A DNA stretch of 64,000 nt from Orbilia blumenaviensis (GCA_036872755.1 JAVHNS010000011.1:310001-374000); one strand, 5' to 3'. Counted from the first letter of the stretch, positions 46,658-59,998 are shown. A program made the numbers and translations. The notes: generated from the sequence alone by a model not told the origin.

Positions 46658-48776
46658 TGCGTCTGGGTCGATAATACTATTGTTTATCAATTAATGATTG
46701 TTATGCGGAAATGAAAACCAGTGATTTAGGTGAGTAGCAAATTAAGTTATTGATAGTTATCGAAATGGGTTGTAGAAGACGCGTTGATTGTGGTGCATAG
46801 AATCTAGATATACATACTGAAAGTTGCATTGAAGCTGGACCAAAGTCGCGAATCTATATATATACCTACACATATGTAGGACGCCGACGACGTCTTAACG
46901 GGTCGCGGCCGCGGAAAATGCACCTTCTCATAATGGTTAAACTACGGGATCCTGGGCTAGCACGGCCCGGTCAAACTCGTTGCAGTAGCTTTTCCATCCC
47001 TGATAAATCCAATCCGGCCTCTAGCAGGCCAAGATATTCACCATTTCCTTCTTGTGTTCAAACATATTTCTACGACCTGACGTGCCGGATCAGATTGAAA
47101 GCCGCTAATTGTAATGCTCTTTTAGATTCGGATTTTAAATTGACTAGTGATGATAGACACCTTACCCAAGTACCTAGCTTTGTAAGTATAGATACCCCAG
47201 CAATGGCGGTGGAGAACAAGCACACAGCAACTGCTTACTAACGGCACATAAGGTACTTACCTGGCCTATATTATACGCGGAAAATTTGGTGCTTCTTCAA
47301 GAATCTCTGAGGCCTCGAGGACGTCCTAAAGCTCCTTTAAATTTAATATCCATGCCTTTATAAATTTACTACTATCAAGCCTAATTCAAGGCACATCCCC
47401 TATCCTGTGGCTGGAGCCTCTGTGAAGCTTTTTCAATCCATCGGACAGCACAGAATAATAAAACTGCTGCTACTGCTACTAATTAAATGACTGGGAGTAA
47501 CCCCAGACCAATAAAAACGGCATTGGTAGCCAGCTAGCTAACAGAGGCTATAGCTGTAAAAGTAATCGCAGGAGAAGGATAAACTCAATAAGCAGAAGAA
47601 AGAAGTAGAGGAACAGGCTTGGTTATGAATCATAAAGCTATCAGTCAAGTATTATCCTCGCCGTCAAGGGTGCTCTCTTCGAACTGATCTTGATGTATAT
47701 ATATTGGTATTACTGGTAAGGTGCGCGAGCAATTCCGACAAAACCAAGGATGTGTTGAGCCCACGATACCGGCGCGATAACTAGTAAGGTCTTTATAAAC
47801 GCTCCATAACACCATTTGTTTAAAATTCTGAGGCTGGTTAGTGTTTCTTATCCACTATTTCCCTTATTTCATGGCCATTCCCGTTGTAGTTCGTCCAGAA
47901 GGCTACGGACTTAAGTTATTTAAAAAAGAAGGTCGGTCGGGCCCACTCTATCCCTTCGGCCACCGATTAGGGACCGGGAGACCGCGTTGCGCCGCCAAAA
48001 ATGCAACGGTCCAGCCCTAAACCATCCAGCTTCGCGCTTCGTTTACGGGACCTTTGAACCTTTTCAATTAACCACAATGCAATGGAGCGCCGCGTCTAGC
48101 GTACGAAATTGAATGATTGCGTGTCTATTCCAAAACTTCATCTGAAAAATTGTCCCGCAGGTCGAAATGTTTGGCCGCCTTCTCTTGGCTTGCACTGTCA
48201 GGCCGGACTCTAGCACCCCGCCAAGACCCCACTTACGTTAAGTTCCTGATTGATTCACGCACTTCTTAGATGGCTAACGTTAGCAACTACCTAGATATTT
48301 CAGGAACTGTATTGAGAGGGTGCCCTCCTTCCAAGAAATTATCTAAGCTTTCACACGGAAACTGTGGTCAGGTTACAAACTAGGAACCTAGCACATGCCT
48401 CGATTCCTGCGCGGTAAGAGGTTAGTTACGGACGTCACGGCCTTCACGGCCTTGTACGACAAGAGACTGGGCCGATAGCATAACGACATGTCTTAGTTTT
48501 TTTCCCCCGCCTTTAGTTTCATTGTGCCGCCGGTCCTTCGAGGTGTATGTAGTCTTTTACGTCACAGAGATTTTAACGATGGCCGTTTATGGATATATGG
48601 GGAAGCTGAGTGTGTATATATAACTTCGCGTCAGACTCCAAATGGATCCATATCGATTCAAGCTTCAGACTGCAAACTTTAGCTACTATCCTATCTAAAC
48701 ATTAACCTGAATATTTTACTCTCCGGTACTATACTTCCCACTCAAACCACTTCCAGTTGCAAATCAATCAATCAAA
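46658..48776. other. Intergenic region between divergent genes
   Basis: About 2.1 kb separating the F-box gene and the GFA gene. Left part AT-rich; 47880-48560 has higher GC but no coding features. The right end is the promoter of the GFA gene. Confidence 0.35.
48615..48623 (+). promoter_or_regulatory. Possible TATA element of the GFA gene
   Basis: A TATATATAA sequence lies about 154 bp before the ATG at 48777, with an A/C-rich leader ending ATCAATCAAA just before the start. Placement suits a fungal TATA box; no experimental support. Confidence 0.35.
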
Positions 48777-49898
48777 ATGTCTAGTGCAGCTCCAATCCAA
48801 GCAACCTGCCTCTGCCGCAGAAACACCATCCAAATCCCCACAAAACTCCCACTCACCGCCCATGTCTGCCACTGCACCACCTGCCGTACCTCCCACGGCA
48901 CTCTTTTCGCCATGCACACGGACCTAGACTCCCTTCCATTTTCTGAAGATTCTCCGCCAACCACACTCCGCATTTACCAATCCGGTCAAAACTCCGGAAA
49001 GGCATATTTCTGCGGCACGTGCGGTACATATATGTTCGCCTCCTACTTTTATATGCGAGAAGGGGAGCGCCATGATGGATTTTGTGTGAGCACTGGATGT
49101 GTCTCGCTCTCCGATCCCTATAAATCTGAAAACCCGACGGCCAAGCTCGAGGATGTTCTCTCAGTCGATTTTCATTGTATTATCAAAGACACCATTGACG
49201 GCGGTGCATCTCCCTGGGCTGGCGATTGGAATAAGGAGACACAAGTACAATTTCATGGAAACTGGGAGGAACCACCAATGCCTTCTCAACAGGACGCGCA
49301 AGAGCTTAGTGAGAAACATGTTTACCCCACCGGACGTAAGGAGTTGGAAGGGTGGTGCAAATGTCAAGGCGTAAGAATCAGGATTGCAAGAGACGACGAA
49401 ACGAAGAAGTACCAAACTGCTATTTGCGCGTGCGACAGCTGTCGGCTTGCGACTGGAACGGATGTGGTAGCTTATACCTGGGTACCAAGGGATTGGGCTT
49501 TCTTCATCACAAAGTCTGAGAGTGGCACTGTAGAAGTGGAAGAGTGGCCAACGGTTTGGGATGATGCGACAAAAGCAAAATTTGGGAATATGATAATTTA
49601 TGAAAGTACTCCAGGGAAGGTTGTATGGGGTGCCTGTGGTACTTGCGGAGCCCGAGTCTTCTATCATAGGTATGGAAAACAGAAGGATGGTCAAGACTTG
49701 GTGGAGCCCTTGACTGCGTTATTTGGAGCGAATGATACCCAAGGTATCATGCAATTAGATTTCTTGGACTGGACTGTCTCCGATGATGGCATATACTGGA
49801 TTGAAGACGCAGAAAAGGAAGGAAGGACAGGAATCATAACCAAGAATATCAATGTCATGTATCCAAAGTGGGTTGAGGGGCTTAAAAATCGTGCTTGA
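48777..49898 (+). CDS. Tandem GFA-domain (CENP-V/GFA) zinc protein
   Basis: One exon, 373 residues. Two GFA domains follow each other. Domain 1 (about 8-120) carries the zinc ligands CLC near 11-13, CHCTTC near 31-36 and CGTCGT near 79-84. Domain 2 (about 192-330) carries CKC near 194-196, CACDSC near 218-223 and CGTCGA near 288-293. Both ligand sets are complete. The family includes glutathione-dependent formaldehyde-activating enzyme and CENP-V; most fungal members have no proven reaction, so glutathione-adduct chemistry or detoxification is only a suggestion. The domains differ, so this is an old duplication. No signal peptide; cytoplasmic. Confidence 0.9.
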   Translation: MSSAAPIQATCLCRRNTIQIPTKLPLTAHVCHCTTCRTSHGTLFAMHTDLDSLPFSEDSPPTTLRIYQSGQNSGKAYFCGTCGTYMFASYFYMREGERHDGFCVSTGCVSLSDPYKSENPTAKLEDVLSVDFHCIIKDTIDGGASPWAGDWNKETQVQFHGNWEEPPMPSQQDAQELSEKHVYPTGRKELEGWCKCQGVRIRIARDDETKKYQTAICACDSCRLATGTDVVAYTWVPRDWAFFITKSESGTVEVEEWPTVWDDATKAKFGNMIIYESTPGKVVWGACGTCGARVFYHRYGKQKDGQDLVEPLTALFGANDTQGIMQLDFLDWTVSDDGIYWIEDAEKEGRTGIITKNINVMYPKWVEGLKNRA

Positions 49899-50184
49899 AG
49901 GAGTTTGAGGTTTTGTAATGGAGTACGGGGACGGCGTAGTGCTGGCGGGTCGGAAACTTGAGTCTTTTGTAGGATCGGACGTTAAGCTCGTCTTACGTTG
50001 ATTTCGAAAATTAATTTTGAATATGATTTCTTATGAACATGACAATAATACCAAACTCCAAACAGTGTAAATTGGTTAACTCCGTACAACAGAATACTTA
50101 CTTCCCGATGCTTCTTAGTAGTCTCGTAGACTAACCTCCTAGCAAACTCTTGCAACTTTTACCTGTACCAGATTAAGTGCTTAT

Positions 50185-51850
50185 TCAAGCCGTGGCCTGC
50201 ATTTCAAACTCATTCGGCAAAATCGACCCCGTAGTATTCCCCGCCCGATTAACCTTCTCCTTCAAGCTCTTTCCCAACTTCTTCAACGGCGTAATTTCAA
50301 AAACTTTATCCATATTCTCCAACGATCCTATCCCCTGCGTCTCCGGCATATACAATATATACACCACTAACCCAAAATCAGCACATTAGCAAACTCCGAC
50401 CTCATACCAGTACCATAGGTTGACGAATACACTCACGTAAAGCAAAAGCCGTACAAGCCCCAAAGAAAAAATACGGCCCACAAGCGCTCCTTGCCAAAAA
50501 TACTGGCGTTGTAAGCGCGATTACATAGTTCGCCACCCAGTTCGCACTGTGGCTAAGACTGTTCACCGTCGCTCTCGTTTCCATGGGTTGGATCTCTACC
50601 GTATAGATTCTAAGAATCATACTCCACCCGATCGTAAATGTGATTACGAAGAAATAGATCGCGGCAACAATCGTCCATTTAGCGCCTTGAGTGTTAGCGT
50701 TGGGACTGGCGTAGAGGCCACCAATCAGGAACATAGATAACACGATGCCAAAGCCGGTATATAGAAGAGTAGGACGACGACCCCAACGGTCGGAATAGGT
50801 CAGTGAAATTGCGGTACAGATTACCATGAGGATAGCAGTCACCCCAGAGGCCAAGAAACTCGATGATTGAGAAGATAACCCAGCTTGAGAGAACAACACT
50901 GGGGCATAATAAAGGACCCCGTCGATACCAGTGGTTTGTTGACATATCATCATGAAGATAGCAAGGGATGCCCTCCAACGGTTCTGCTTCTTAGCGAGAA
51001 GTTTTAGAGATTTTCCGGCGCTGAGAATAAACTTGATACCCCGCGGCGCTTCTTGGGTTATCACATTCTCTCGAATAGCTAAGAGCTCTTGCTTCTCCCG
51101 TTCAGCAGCGGTGCCCATACCCATTCTTTCAAGGGTAACCATAGCCTCATCGCGTCTGTTGACATGAAGAAGCCACCTGGGCGAATGCGGGAGAAAAATC
51201 GAACCAAGGGAGAGTATTGTAGCGACGCCGGTTTGCCAAATAAATGGAATCCGCCACGCCATAGTACTTTGAATCCGAGAGGTCGCATAGCATAAAAAGT
51301 AACCAAGGCAGAGTCCTCCGGTTATCCCGACAAAAAGAATGGATGTAACCCGACCTCTGACATGGCCAGGCGCAATTTCAATAATATATACTTGTACGGA
51401 AGTCAAAAAGAACCCTTCTCCAATACCAGCAATCGACCGCCCAAGAAGCAGCACGCCGAGTTTCGCCGATCTTGCACCCTCACCAAGACCTGCAACGGCT
51501 TGTAAAAGAGAGCCAATTGCAAATATTCCAGATCCCAGACAAGTAGTATAAGTTCTAGAGATCTTATCCGCCAGATGTCCAGCAAAGACCGAGGATATGG
51601 CCGCCGTCAAGAGAATCATGGATATTATAACCCCATGCATTGTAGGAGAAGTGTGTCCAAAGTCTCTCTGGAACTGTTCCATAACGGTGATCGGACCAAT
51701 TGAGCCAGTATCAAAGCTATTACAGGAAGTTAGAGCTACAGTGCCCCAAGCAGAGTGGCTATAGGAAACTCACCCGAAAAGCAGCCCTGCTTGAGACACA
51801 AACAGGGCATACCAGATATACATCGGTGGTACCTTCAGCTGGAACCCCAT
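50185..51850 (-). CDS. MFS sugar/polyol transporter
   Basis: Three exons, 51850-51774, 51716-50437 and 50366-50185, with introns of 57 bp (GTGAGT..TAG) and 70 bp (GTGAGT..TAG); 512 residues. The first splice rebuilds LLFGFDTGSIG, the typical start of TM1 in sugar porters. Other family marks are the loop motif GHLADKISR between TM2 and TM3, GRSIAGIGEGF in TM4, PHSPRWLL before the central loop, QQTTGIDGVLYYAP in TM7, DRWGRRP between TM8 and TM9, and PETQG after TM12. All twelve helices appear present. Substrate probably a hexose, pentose or polyol; it cannot be told from sequence. Plasma membrane expected. Confidence 0.93.
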
Positions 51851-54310
51851 CTTGAGCGATGAGAAAAAATCTGAATATAATTTCTAGAAGCCCAGGAACT
51901 GGCAAAAACAGGTCAATTGACCGACTTCCAAAACCTTCGCGCAAAATAAGAGCTCAGGTCTGCTGTGTTGTCCTGTTGTAGATACTGAGCAAGATCTCGC
52001 ACGTTTCCTCACGATGCTCTTATACATTCAAGCTCACGATAAAGCGCACAAAAATTCGGTAGAAATCCGATTACGAAAGACGGTAAACGCACGAAACAGA
52101 AAAATAATACTACTATAATATAAACTCCCAATACGATAACTACATTCAATTTAGTTTTTTTTTTTCTTCGCCTGCCCGCAGTCTTTGTGTAGTGGAAGAA
52201 GACGGCCGGCGGAACTCGTGTCGAGGTAACTCTAAAAGGGAACCGCGTTAATGGTCGAGAACTCTACTAGGCGAGTCTGTGGAGAAACAAAGCCTATAGA
52301 AATCCATGCCGCGATAAGGTTGTGTAATTCCTTGCATGAAGGCGGGAAGGGGGTGGTGTCTGTCTCTGATAACGAAAAAAAAAAGTCTAATTTCTATTCG
52401 CTATTTCTGGGGTGGCTTCTTCGCAATCCAGTCGATTGATTAATCAGCTACGTATTTGAGGAACTCACATTGATTTTGACGAAGTATGGGGTTTAAACCG
52501 TTATGAGCCGGCTTCTTAGTAATTACACCAGGGACGTCAATACTATACAGCAACTATAAATTGACAGTGGCGAAATGCAAAAAGACGAAGATCGAGCACG
52601 GCCATATTCTTCTCTACTACTGTATGAATCATGAACCCATGCATGCCGTACGCACCTACATACATAGAACATTCTGCAATGTCGATCTCCAGCCGGGACA
52701 AGGCATCCCGGAGCTACACACTTTCATAGCTTAGTCCGTCTCTTATCGATTTCTAAACAACCTTTTTTTATATGGTATCAACACACCAATTAGCACCAAT
52801 TAGCTAAGGGTAATGTGTGGAATTTTTTTTTTAGTTCTCCCGAGATTCCTCCGAGTAATCCAATAATATAGCGCCAGACGGCGTGATCTAACTTGTTTGA
52901 GAAGATTTCAACAGACCCGCTGGTATAAAACACAGTCGTGTAACCTCAAGAGTCTGGAGAAAAAAAGTGAGCTCCTGATAAAATGTCGCTTAGAAGCTTG
53001 TGAATGAGTAAACGGGTTAACGGGCGGTGTCGCACACAAACCGAAGGTTCGGTTCGGCAGCTTGAGAGGATAATTATCTGTGCAGCGGAGATCCTTAGAA
53101 TGATTAGATAATCAGGCTTCGCGACATTACCGATTGATACTGTTTGGTATGACGAATCGCGCTGGAACCCGGGACAGTAGCTCCACCTTAAGTAGATACA
53201 GCTGCAGCTATAGAGAACGCAAAGTGGCAGGCCTTTTTGTATGTTTCGATACTCCCAAGTAGCTGGCACATGTGTGCCATATCTCTAGACATCCGGCTTA
53301 CCTTGCCACATATAAATGATCAATAGTTTCGAACGTTTCCTTTGCTACCGTAACAAATACTCAAAGGCGTAATACAACATTCACACCATTCCTTTAGGAT
53401 GGAAAACTTTTGGTGTGACTACGCACAATCAAGATCCACCAGCTGTGCAATACCAAAACCGGTTAACCACCCTATTCTCGACAGTACAGTGTATGAACTC
53501 AAGAAGCAGCCCTTGTCAGTAGATATGTAGAAAAGGCAACTTGTTGGAATTTTGATAGGCCAACACAATTGGATTCAATCCTGTGCCTCCCATCCTTCCT
53601 CTGTTCTCATGCTTCAATTCTTTCAGATTCTAAGGCTGCCCCCAACTTTTAGTATTTTATAACCACGCCGCCTACGAATCCACGGGCCTGAGCCCCTGTA
53701 ACTCCAAATAGCTACCTTTAAAATATTACGCTCGAGCATGGGCTCAACGATAACCGGGATTAATTTCGAAAGAAGGACATCAACATGAAACATCGACTTG
53801 TTAACTACAGGTTGGTGGCGAGACAGCGAAAGGATGGTATGATATATAGTATCGAGAATCATAGAATGAAATAGAATATTTACGCTTTTATCGCTCCGAT
53901 AGTACGAAAGGGGGAAATTCTATTTCTAAAAAGTTTAGTTCTCCTTTCCTTTCCTTTGTCTTTTAGATATACCGTGTCGTAGCTTCGCTTTTTAGATATA
54001 GGGATTTTGGTTGGTATTTTTGGGCTGGATATTACCTGGTATAGTGTTTTATCTTTCCTACAGCTTGTACTTTTGTGTGTTCCAAGTTTATATTGGTTTT
54101 TTAGACCGGCCGCCGCTGGGTGGTCTCGTTTATATCGTGGACTAATATAGTGGTATACTCCTAAGCGTATAGACAGTACATTCCACGAGTGTCCGAGCTT
54201 CTTTCCTGGAAAGGTGACCTCTAGGCAAACTATCACTTTCCCCAGAGGAGGGGAAGGGATATATACATCGATATAGCATCAAGAACGAGTAGAAGATAGA
54301 AGACAGGAAA
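51851..54310. other. Gene-poor region with transporter promoter
   Basis: About 2.5 kb. The left part is the transporter promoter and contains T runs near 52156-52166. The rest shows only short frames without features. The last about 100 bp before 54311 is the leader of the next gene. Confidence 0.35.
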
Positions 54311-55287
54311 ATGGCACCCTCCGAAAACCGTCCGCCCCCACCTCCAACCCCACCTCGAAAAGAACTCACCGTAGTCGAAAGAATCCAAGATGTAATAGTC
54401 CAAATCAGCAACTATATGCGTATCGACAAATCCGAGCTTCTAGCAAAACCTATGAAAAGCTTTCCGCCATACATGCCAATACTCCAACCCTACGAAAATA
54501 TCACCTTCAACGGCCCCACAATCGGACCACCAAACACCGTTGAAGAAGTCGATGTTTGGAGGGAGGGAACTTGTCGTATGGATATATTCTGGACGTTCAT
54601 GGGGACCCCGACGCATGATTTTGATGTTATTTGGAAGGATATGATCTTTATGACGTTTTACATCAAAACTAAGACTGATAACGAATGGCGTCTTGAACCA
54701 ATCGGTACCCCGCGAACAAAATGTGTAGGCAAGACCGAGGAAGCTTGTTTCTCCGCCCTTCCAAACCGCCTAACCATGCGAGCTATCCCACAACACCAAA
54801 ACCGTAATTCCCGTGATCCCTTTACTTTCAATAGAGACTATATTCAATTCTACTACGGCGAGGACACCGACCCTGGGTTTTTGGCGTTTCATACGGATAC
54901 AAACGGAAATGCGGAGGATAATTATCTCATCCCCACTAGGTTTCCGAGGTGTACGCCTTATGAGCCGGATACGTCGCCGAAGTATTATAGAGAGTGGATT
55001 CCGAATGATCCGCTTTTCTTGCAGGTCGCGCATAGGGTGTTTAGGGTTACCGGGGATGATGGGCAAGTTACGGATTATTGGGATGGTGATGTATGTTTTG
55101 TTTTCCTCTCTCTTTTCATTAATACCGTTTGAGTATGTATGGTTCAAAGGGTTCGAGAGAATGATATACTGACAGTGAATCGATCTCTAAAGGCACTCCG
55201 TTTTAGCTGCCTATTCCCGTGCCCGACCATAGGGTAGTGACTATATCAAAGTGCATCGGTTACACTACGGCTACAATGCGCTTGTAG
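54311..55287 (+). CDS. Protein of unknown function, Pro-rich N-terminus
   Basis: Exon 1 54311-55090 is clear; a donor GTATGT follows DYWDGD. The best second exon is 55207-55287 (acceptor TTTTAG, 116-bp intron), continuing LPIPVPDHRVV and ending at TAG, for 286 residues. Unspliced, the frame would end at 55132. The protein begins with a PPPPPTPPRKE stretch and a helix (VVERIQDVIVQISNYMRI). It continues as a mixed Trp/Tyr/Phe-rich domain with strings such as GTCRMDIFWTFMGTP and FTFNRDYIQFYYGEDTDPGF. No signal peptide or membrane segment, and I recognise no family. Confidence 0.7.
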
Positions 55288-56332
55288 TTCTATTGAAGGT
55301 CGGGTTGATATATGCCCGCAGGGTACAGCTGCGTCTTTATCAGACTGTTTGTATAAACCTAAATTAATACTAATGGCATTGACCGTATATTTCTTGCCTT
55401 CTTGCCCTCATAAGCCAGGTCGTTCAATAAGCTGAAGCAATGCAAAAAGATAATTATATTTGCCTAGCCATAACTTTGCGTACATGGTCCTCACTAAAAG
55501 GTCTTCCCCAATAGTAGACCCAGATATTGATATCTTGTGAATGCACCAATGATAGGAAGAAAAAACGGTCATAGAAAAAAATCATCAGCCTCACGTAGAA
55601 CCTCCCCCAACACCCCAAAAGACCCTGCCTAAACCTGTGACACAGCCTGCATATCGTCCCTTAAACAAGTCTCATGCAAGGGAAAAAAAAGGGATCAAAG
55701 GTACCATTCCCATTTTAGGGGATTCCCTCGTCGGAACTACCCGTCCGTGTCTTGGGAGAAACCCGTTTTTCTCCCTCGGCTTGGTTGTGCAGGGGCGGGA
55801 TTACAAAAAAGCTGTAGTGTAAGTTGTTCCTGCATGGAGTAACGCAATGTGCAGTTCTTGGGGGCTGCAAGGGACAGCTGTACCTTTCACACGGGTGGTT
55901 CGGGCTGCTGATTGGTTTATTGATGTTGACGAAGGGAAAACGGTGATTATCGCGAAGAAAAATAAAATGAAAAAGGTGTGGTAGGTTTAGTGAAAAGGCA
56001 ATGATAGTATTATAGAAAAAAAATATGCACAGAGAACGAAAATATCAAAGAAAAATCGCTGGCCTCAGTGATATTAAAGATTTCATTATCCTCCATGAAA
56101 TCCCAACGGGTGCGCGTAAACAACGAAAAACAAGGCATTCTTTTGATGATATGAGAAACAACGAATAAGAATTCCCTAAGGTGAGATGATTATGAGTGTA
56201 GACAGAAAAAAGTAGATGAGATAAAATTGACTCCGACTATAACATAAAAGAGGGCATTCAATGACAGACGAGAAAAATAAAGCACAAGCAGAAAGGGAGA
56301 TACACGCAAAAAATAACTGTATATTCTCCCTT
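55288..56332. other. Intergenic region
   Basis: Contains the 3' ends of the unknown protein gene and of the Crh gene. The right half is A-rich on the plus strand (T-rich 3' untranslated region of the minus-strand Crh gene). No gene recognised. Confidence 0.35.
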
Positions 56333-57922
56333 TTACAGAGTGACCATAACCGCTCCAAGAACCATCATGCCAATTAGATTGCCCCATACAAGCAAGTATC
56401 TCGATCCATCACTACCTCCCGATCCACCGGACTTTGCGCTCTGGCTCCATTCAGTGCTGGCTGGGCTATCACTTCCATCTGTGCCAGATCCACCGCTGCT
56501 ACCACCATTGTTGCCACCGCTACCATCATCCCTGTTCAGGTCGCCAGAATCGAATCCAGCGCCGTCCAAACCGGGCACAGTTCCGACACTCGACTCAGTG
56601 GGTTCGATGGTGTTGACGACAGTAGTAGCCTTACCCGCAGCATCGGTAGTAACTTGAGTTGTTGTTTTCGTCTCGGGTTTTGGTAGGTCCTTATCCTGAT
56701 CTTCACCAGTGGCGAGGAAAGACTTCAAATATGTCTTATCATTGCTCAGGGCGACCGAAGAGTTGACTTTGTTGAGATCTGTGTACTTGTACGATGTCTT
56801 ACCGCTGCCTTTTGCATTTGGTGGATCGTAGCATTGGACAGTGACATCTTTAACCATGGCATAGTAGTATCCGTTCTTCTTGATTTCATCGGAGTCCCAT
56901 TGGATGAGACCACCAGCCCAGTCGATTGTACCTTGTCCGTTTGTAGCGAGACCACCAGGCCAGAGGGAGAGCTGGACACGGGATGGAGTCTGTGGGAATT
57001 CGAAGTGGCCGGTGGTGGCGTTGTAGGTGTCGGAGCGCTTGGCAACACGGCCGACTTGACCGTCGACGGACCAGGTGATCGAGTCGGGAGTCCAGTCGAT
57101 AGTGTAGGTGTGCCAGTCGGAGTAGGTGTTCGAGCTGCCGTCGAGGGTGATATTTCCGGAGTGAGTATCTACATCGTTTTATTAGTATATGATCCCAAGG
57201 ATATATAAAAAGGTACTGCTGAGACACAAATATTGAAGGGCGACATACAATCCGGAATACCATTCCAGTAGTAGTTAGTCTGCGATGTCTGAAGGTCCAC
57301 GCCAACCCACTCGTAGTCGATTTCGTCCTTGACGTCACTCATCATGATGAAGGCACTAACCACACCAGGGCCTCTCGATGTCCTCATAGTCGCCGAGATC
57401 TTTCCGTACCAGACGTATCTTGTCGAGGCCAAGACGGTACCGACGGTTTCGGGCGCCATGGTAAGGTAGACGACACCATTAGCGTAGAGCGGCTGACCGT
57501 CAGAAACCCAGTCGGCTGTCGATGGGTCACCGAGGTACTTGGTGTTTGACAGGATGGGAGAGGACTTGGAGTCGGTGAACTTGTAAGTCTTAGACTGGCA
57601 TTGGGGAGCGGGCATGCAGGATTCAAGCTTGTTAGACCAGCTGATATCGCAACCACCGAGACAGTAGGCGCCGACACCACATTGGCCGTACTCTGTAGGT
57701 ATCCGATCGATTAACGTTAGTTATGATTTTTATTTTATTTTTTATTTTTTTGTTTTTTTAAATAATAAAATGAAGAATGAAGGGATACCAATGGAACATA
57801 CGGGAACAACAGGGTTTATTGGAAGGGCATTTTCCAAGACCCTCACCACATTCCTTCTTGATTTGAGCGGCGACAGTTGAGGCGAGCAGGACTGTCGCAC
57901 CGAGAGTCGAGAAGCGAACCAT
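56333..57922 (-). CDS. Crh-type GH16 chitin-glucan transglycosylase, GPI-anchored
   Basis: Three exons, 57922-57802, 57692-57249 and 57168-56333; introns 109 bp (GTATGT..CAG) and 80 bp (GTATGT..TAG); 466 residues. Order: signal peptide (1-19, cut before QIKKE), a cysteine-rich chitin-binding-like module (CGEGLGKC, CCSQYGQCG, YCLGGC, about 24-66), the GH16 domain with catalytic DEIDYEW at 163-169 (Glu164 nucleophile, Glu168 acid/base), a Ser/Gly/Asp-rich linker, and a C-terminal hydrophobic tail after GGSDGS fitting a GPI anchor. Crh enzymes link chitin to beta-glucan in the wall. The first splice falls within the chitin-binding module and restores the Q of QYGQCG. Confidence 0.94.
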
Positions 57923-59998
57923 TTTGTCGGATGTAGTTTTTCAAAATAGTCGGCCCGCGAAAAAACACAAAAAATCAAGATTAGAAGAAAATCGGGATAG
58001 AAAAAAAAGAAAAATCGAGAAAGCCGAGTATTAGGTACTATGTACGAGTCGGATTATTATAGCGACGGTATTGAAGAATATCGGAGAGAAATTATCGACA
58101 AGGGGAGAAGAGGCTTGTCGGATTGTTCTGATCTGTTTTCGGTGAGGTCGTTCTGCGAATTACCCCTTTCGAGCGATAGATAGACGTGATGAATAAAACA
58201 ACCTCAACCTGCTAACGAGCGTTAAGAAGAATGCTGGTAAAAACGAGAGATTAGAAGAGAGTTAACAAAAGTGTAAACGAGCAACTGCAAGAAACGAATG
58301 ACAAGCAGCTGTCTGGTCTTATTTTGTCACATTCACGTCGTCGTCGGTTTTTTTTAGTTTTGACGGATCCGGTGAGGGAAGAAAAGAGAGGAAGTGGGAA
58401 AGGGAAGGGGAGGGAAAGAAAGGAAAGGAAACGGAGCGCATCAACTTTTTGGGTGTGTGGCCGCCAGGGTGGGACTCGACTGCCGGAACGAGCGCCCAAT
58501 CCCACAATACTTGCTACTTCTAATTACCTGCTGCACCAAGTAGTCAGCCAACTACTCTCTCTGTGTCAATGGCAGAGTATACATGTGGTTACTGGTGGCA
58601 TTTCTGGACTAGGCCGGTTCGGGGCTGTATCAGGGGATGAAAAAGCTTGTCAGGAGGGTTACATCCAGCAGGTAAACCTTCTAAAGTAAGAAGTATCGTA
58701 TTCCCTTTTCCCATCAAGCTTGAGAAGATCAAACCAGACCGCAGATTGCACACATTTTCGCTAGGCCGGTGTACATTAGTGTACTGTAGGAATTGGGGGA
58801 GACGAGACATGCCCTCACGGGACCACTGCAAACTTTCTTTCTTTCCTTCTTTCTTTTGAGTCTGTCTATATATACATGTATATCTATGTATAAACAACTG
58901 ATACAACATCGGTATCCCCACTTTTGCGTGCAAGTGTGTGTGAACGGTGATGTGAAATGCCATTGCAGACGCACCGTTTGCCTTCCACCCCTTTGCTCTG
59001 ACAGGGCCTTACTAGCTGCATATGTACTGCATTGCGCACATTACAATTGCACAACAACGAGGGGTGGAAGAACGTTATATTTGGAAGCCAATCGTTCGCC
59101 TCGCCAGGAGTCAAATCAGGTCAGGTCATTTTTTCCCGTTTCAATCGAGGCAATTTACAAACAAAAAAACCTCTTTTTGCAGCAATTTGTAATTGCAATT
59201 TCGGCTTCGGCCAAAGATGCACCTGCCACGGATTTCGCCAACGCACAAAATGCAACATCTTAATTACCCGGCTCCTTGTCCTTGTCCCTTTTTCCTTGGT
59301 TTCTTTGGCGCTGTGTTTTCTCTTTCTCGCTCTTTCTTTGGGAAGGCAACTTGCCGGTGTTGTATACCTTGTATGCTACGTACGGCTATTCAAGGCGTTT
59401 TTGTGGCTGTGGGTCCATCTAGTGCGTGAATGTTTCCATTATCTCATCGACTGCAACCCACAAGTACCACTTGCTGGTCACCTGGCATACGTAGACGAAT
59501 TGCACAATATATTAATACAGAGCCATCAGTCATTCCATTGCCATGTTCACTTTATGTTGTGGCAGGTAATTGTGCTTTGCGGATAAACTAGCGCTTTTTG
59601 TCAATATATAACTTGGGATGGATGAGGAAACATGATACTTACAACAGATGGGGCTAGTACTCTTTTAGTCTCGTGAATTTGTATCGAAATATTGACATGC
59701 AGTATCTTAGGCCTGTCTAAGATATAAAAGTAGGATGCTCTGGGCAAGATACAGGAAGTATGGGCGGTCGGGATTAATCGAGGCTTTTATAATACAGTCC
59801 CGTCTAGGCTCGCAATAATTATAATTCTATGACCGGAATATTGAGATTGGAAAGTCGAGTCGAGTCAAACTTTCAAACTTTTAATCCCGAAATCGGTATC
59901 TGCAATAAAATAGCTAGCTTTACACCAAAAGGTTCCGAATATCTCAAATTTAGCAGAGCTCAGACTGCCAGTTTCCGGCGAAAGCTCATAACTTTTGT
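57923..59998. other. Promoter region of the Crh gene and gene-free DNA
   Basis: About 2.1 kb. Includes a polypurine tract at 58374-58431. On the plus strand a second pyrimidine tract (CTTTCTTTC type) lies near 58830-58858. No coding segment with family resemblance. Confidence 0.4.
58374..58431 (-). promoter_or_regulatory. Polypyrimidine tract upstream of the Crh gene
   Basis: Purines only on the plus strand apart from one T over 58 bases, i.e. a CT-rich tract on the strand of the Crh gene, about 450-510 bp before its ATG. CT-rich blocks often lie near transcription starts of highly expressed fungal genes; the long leader this implies would be plausible for a wall enzyme. Inference only. Confidence 0.45.
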
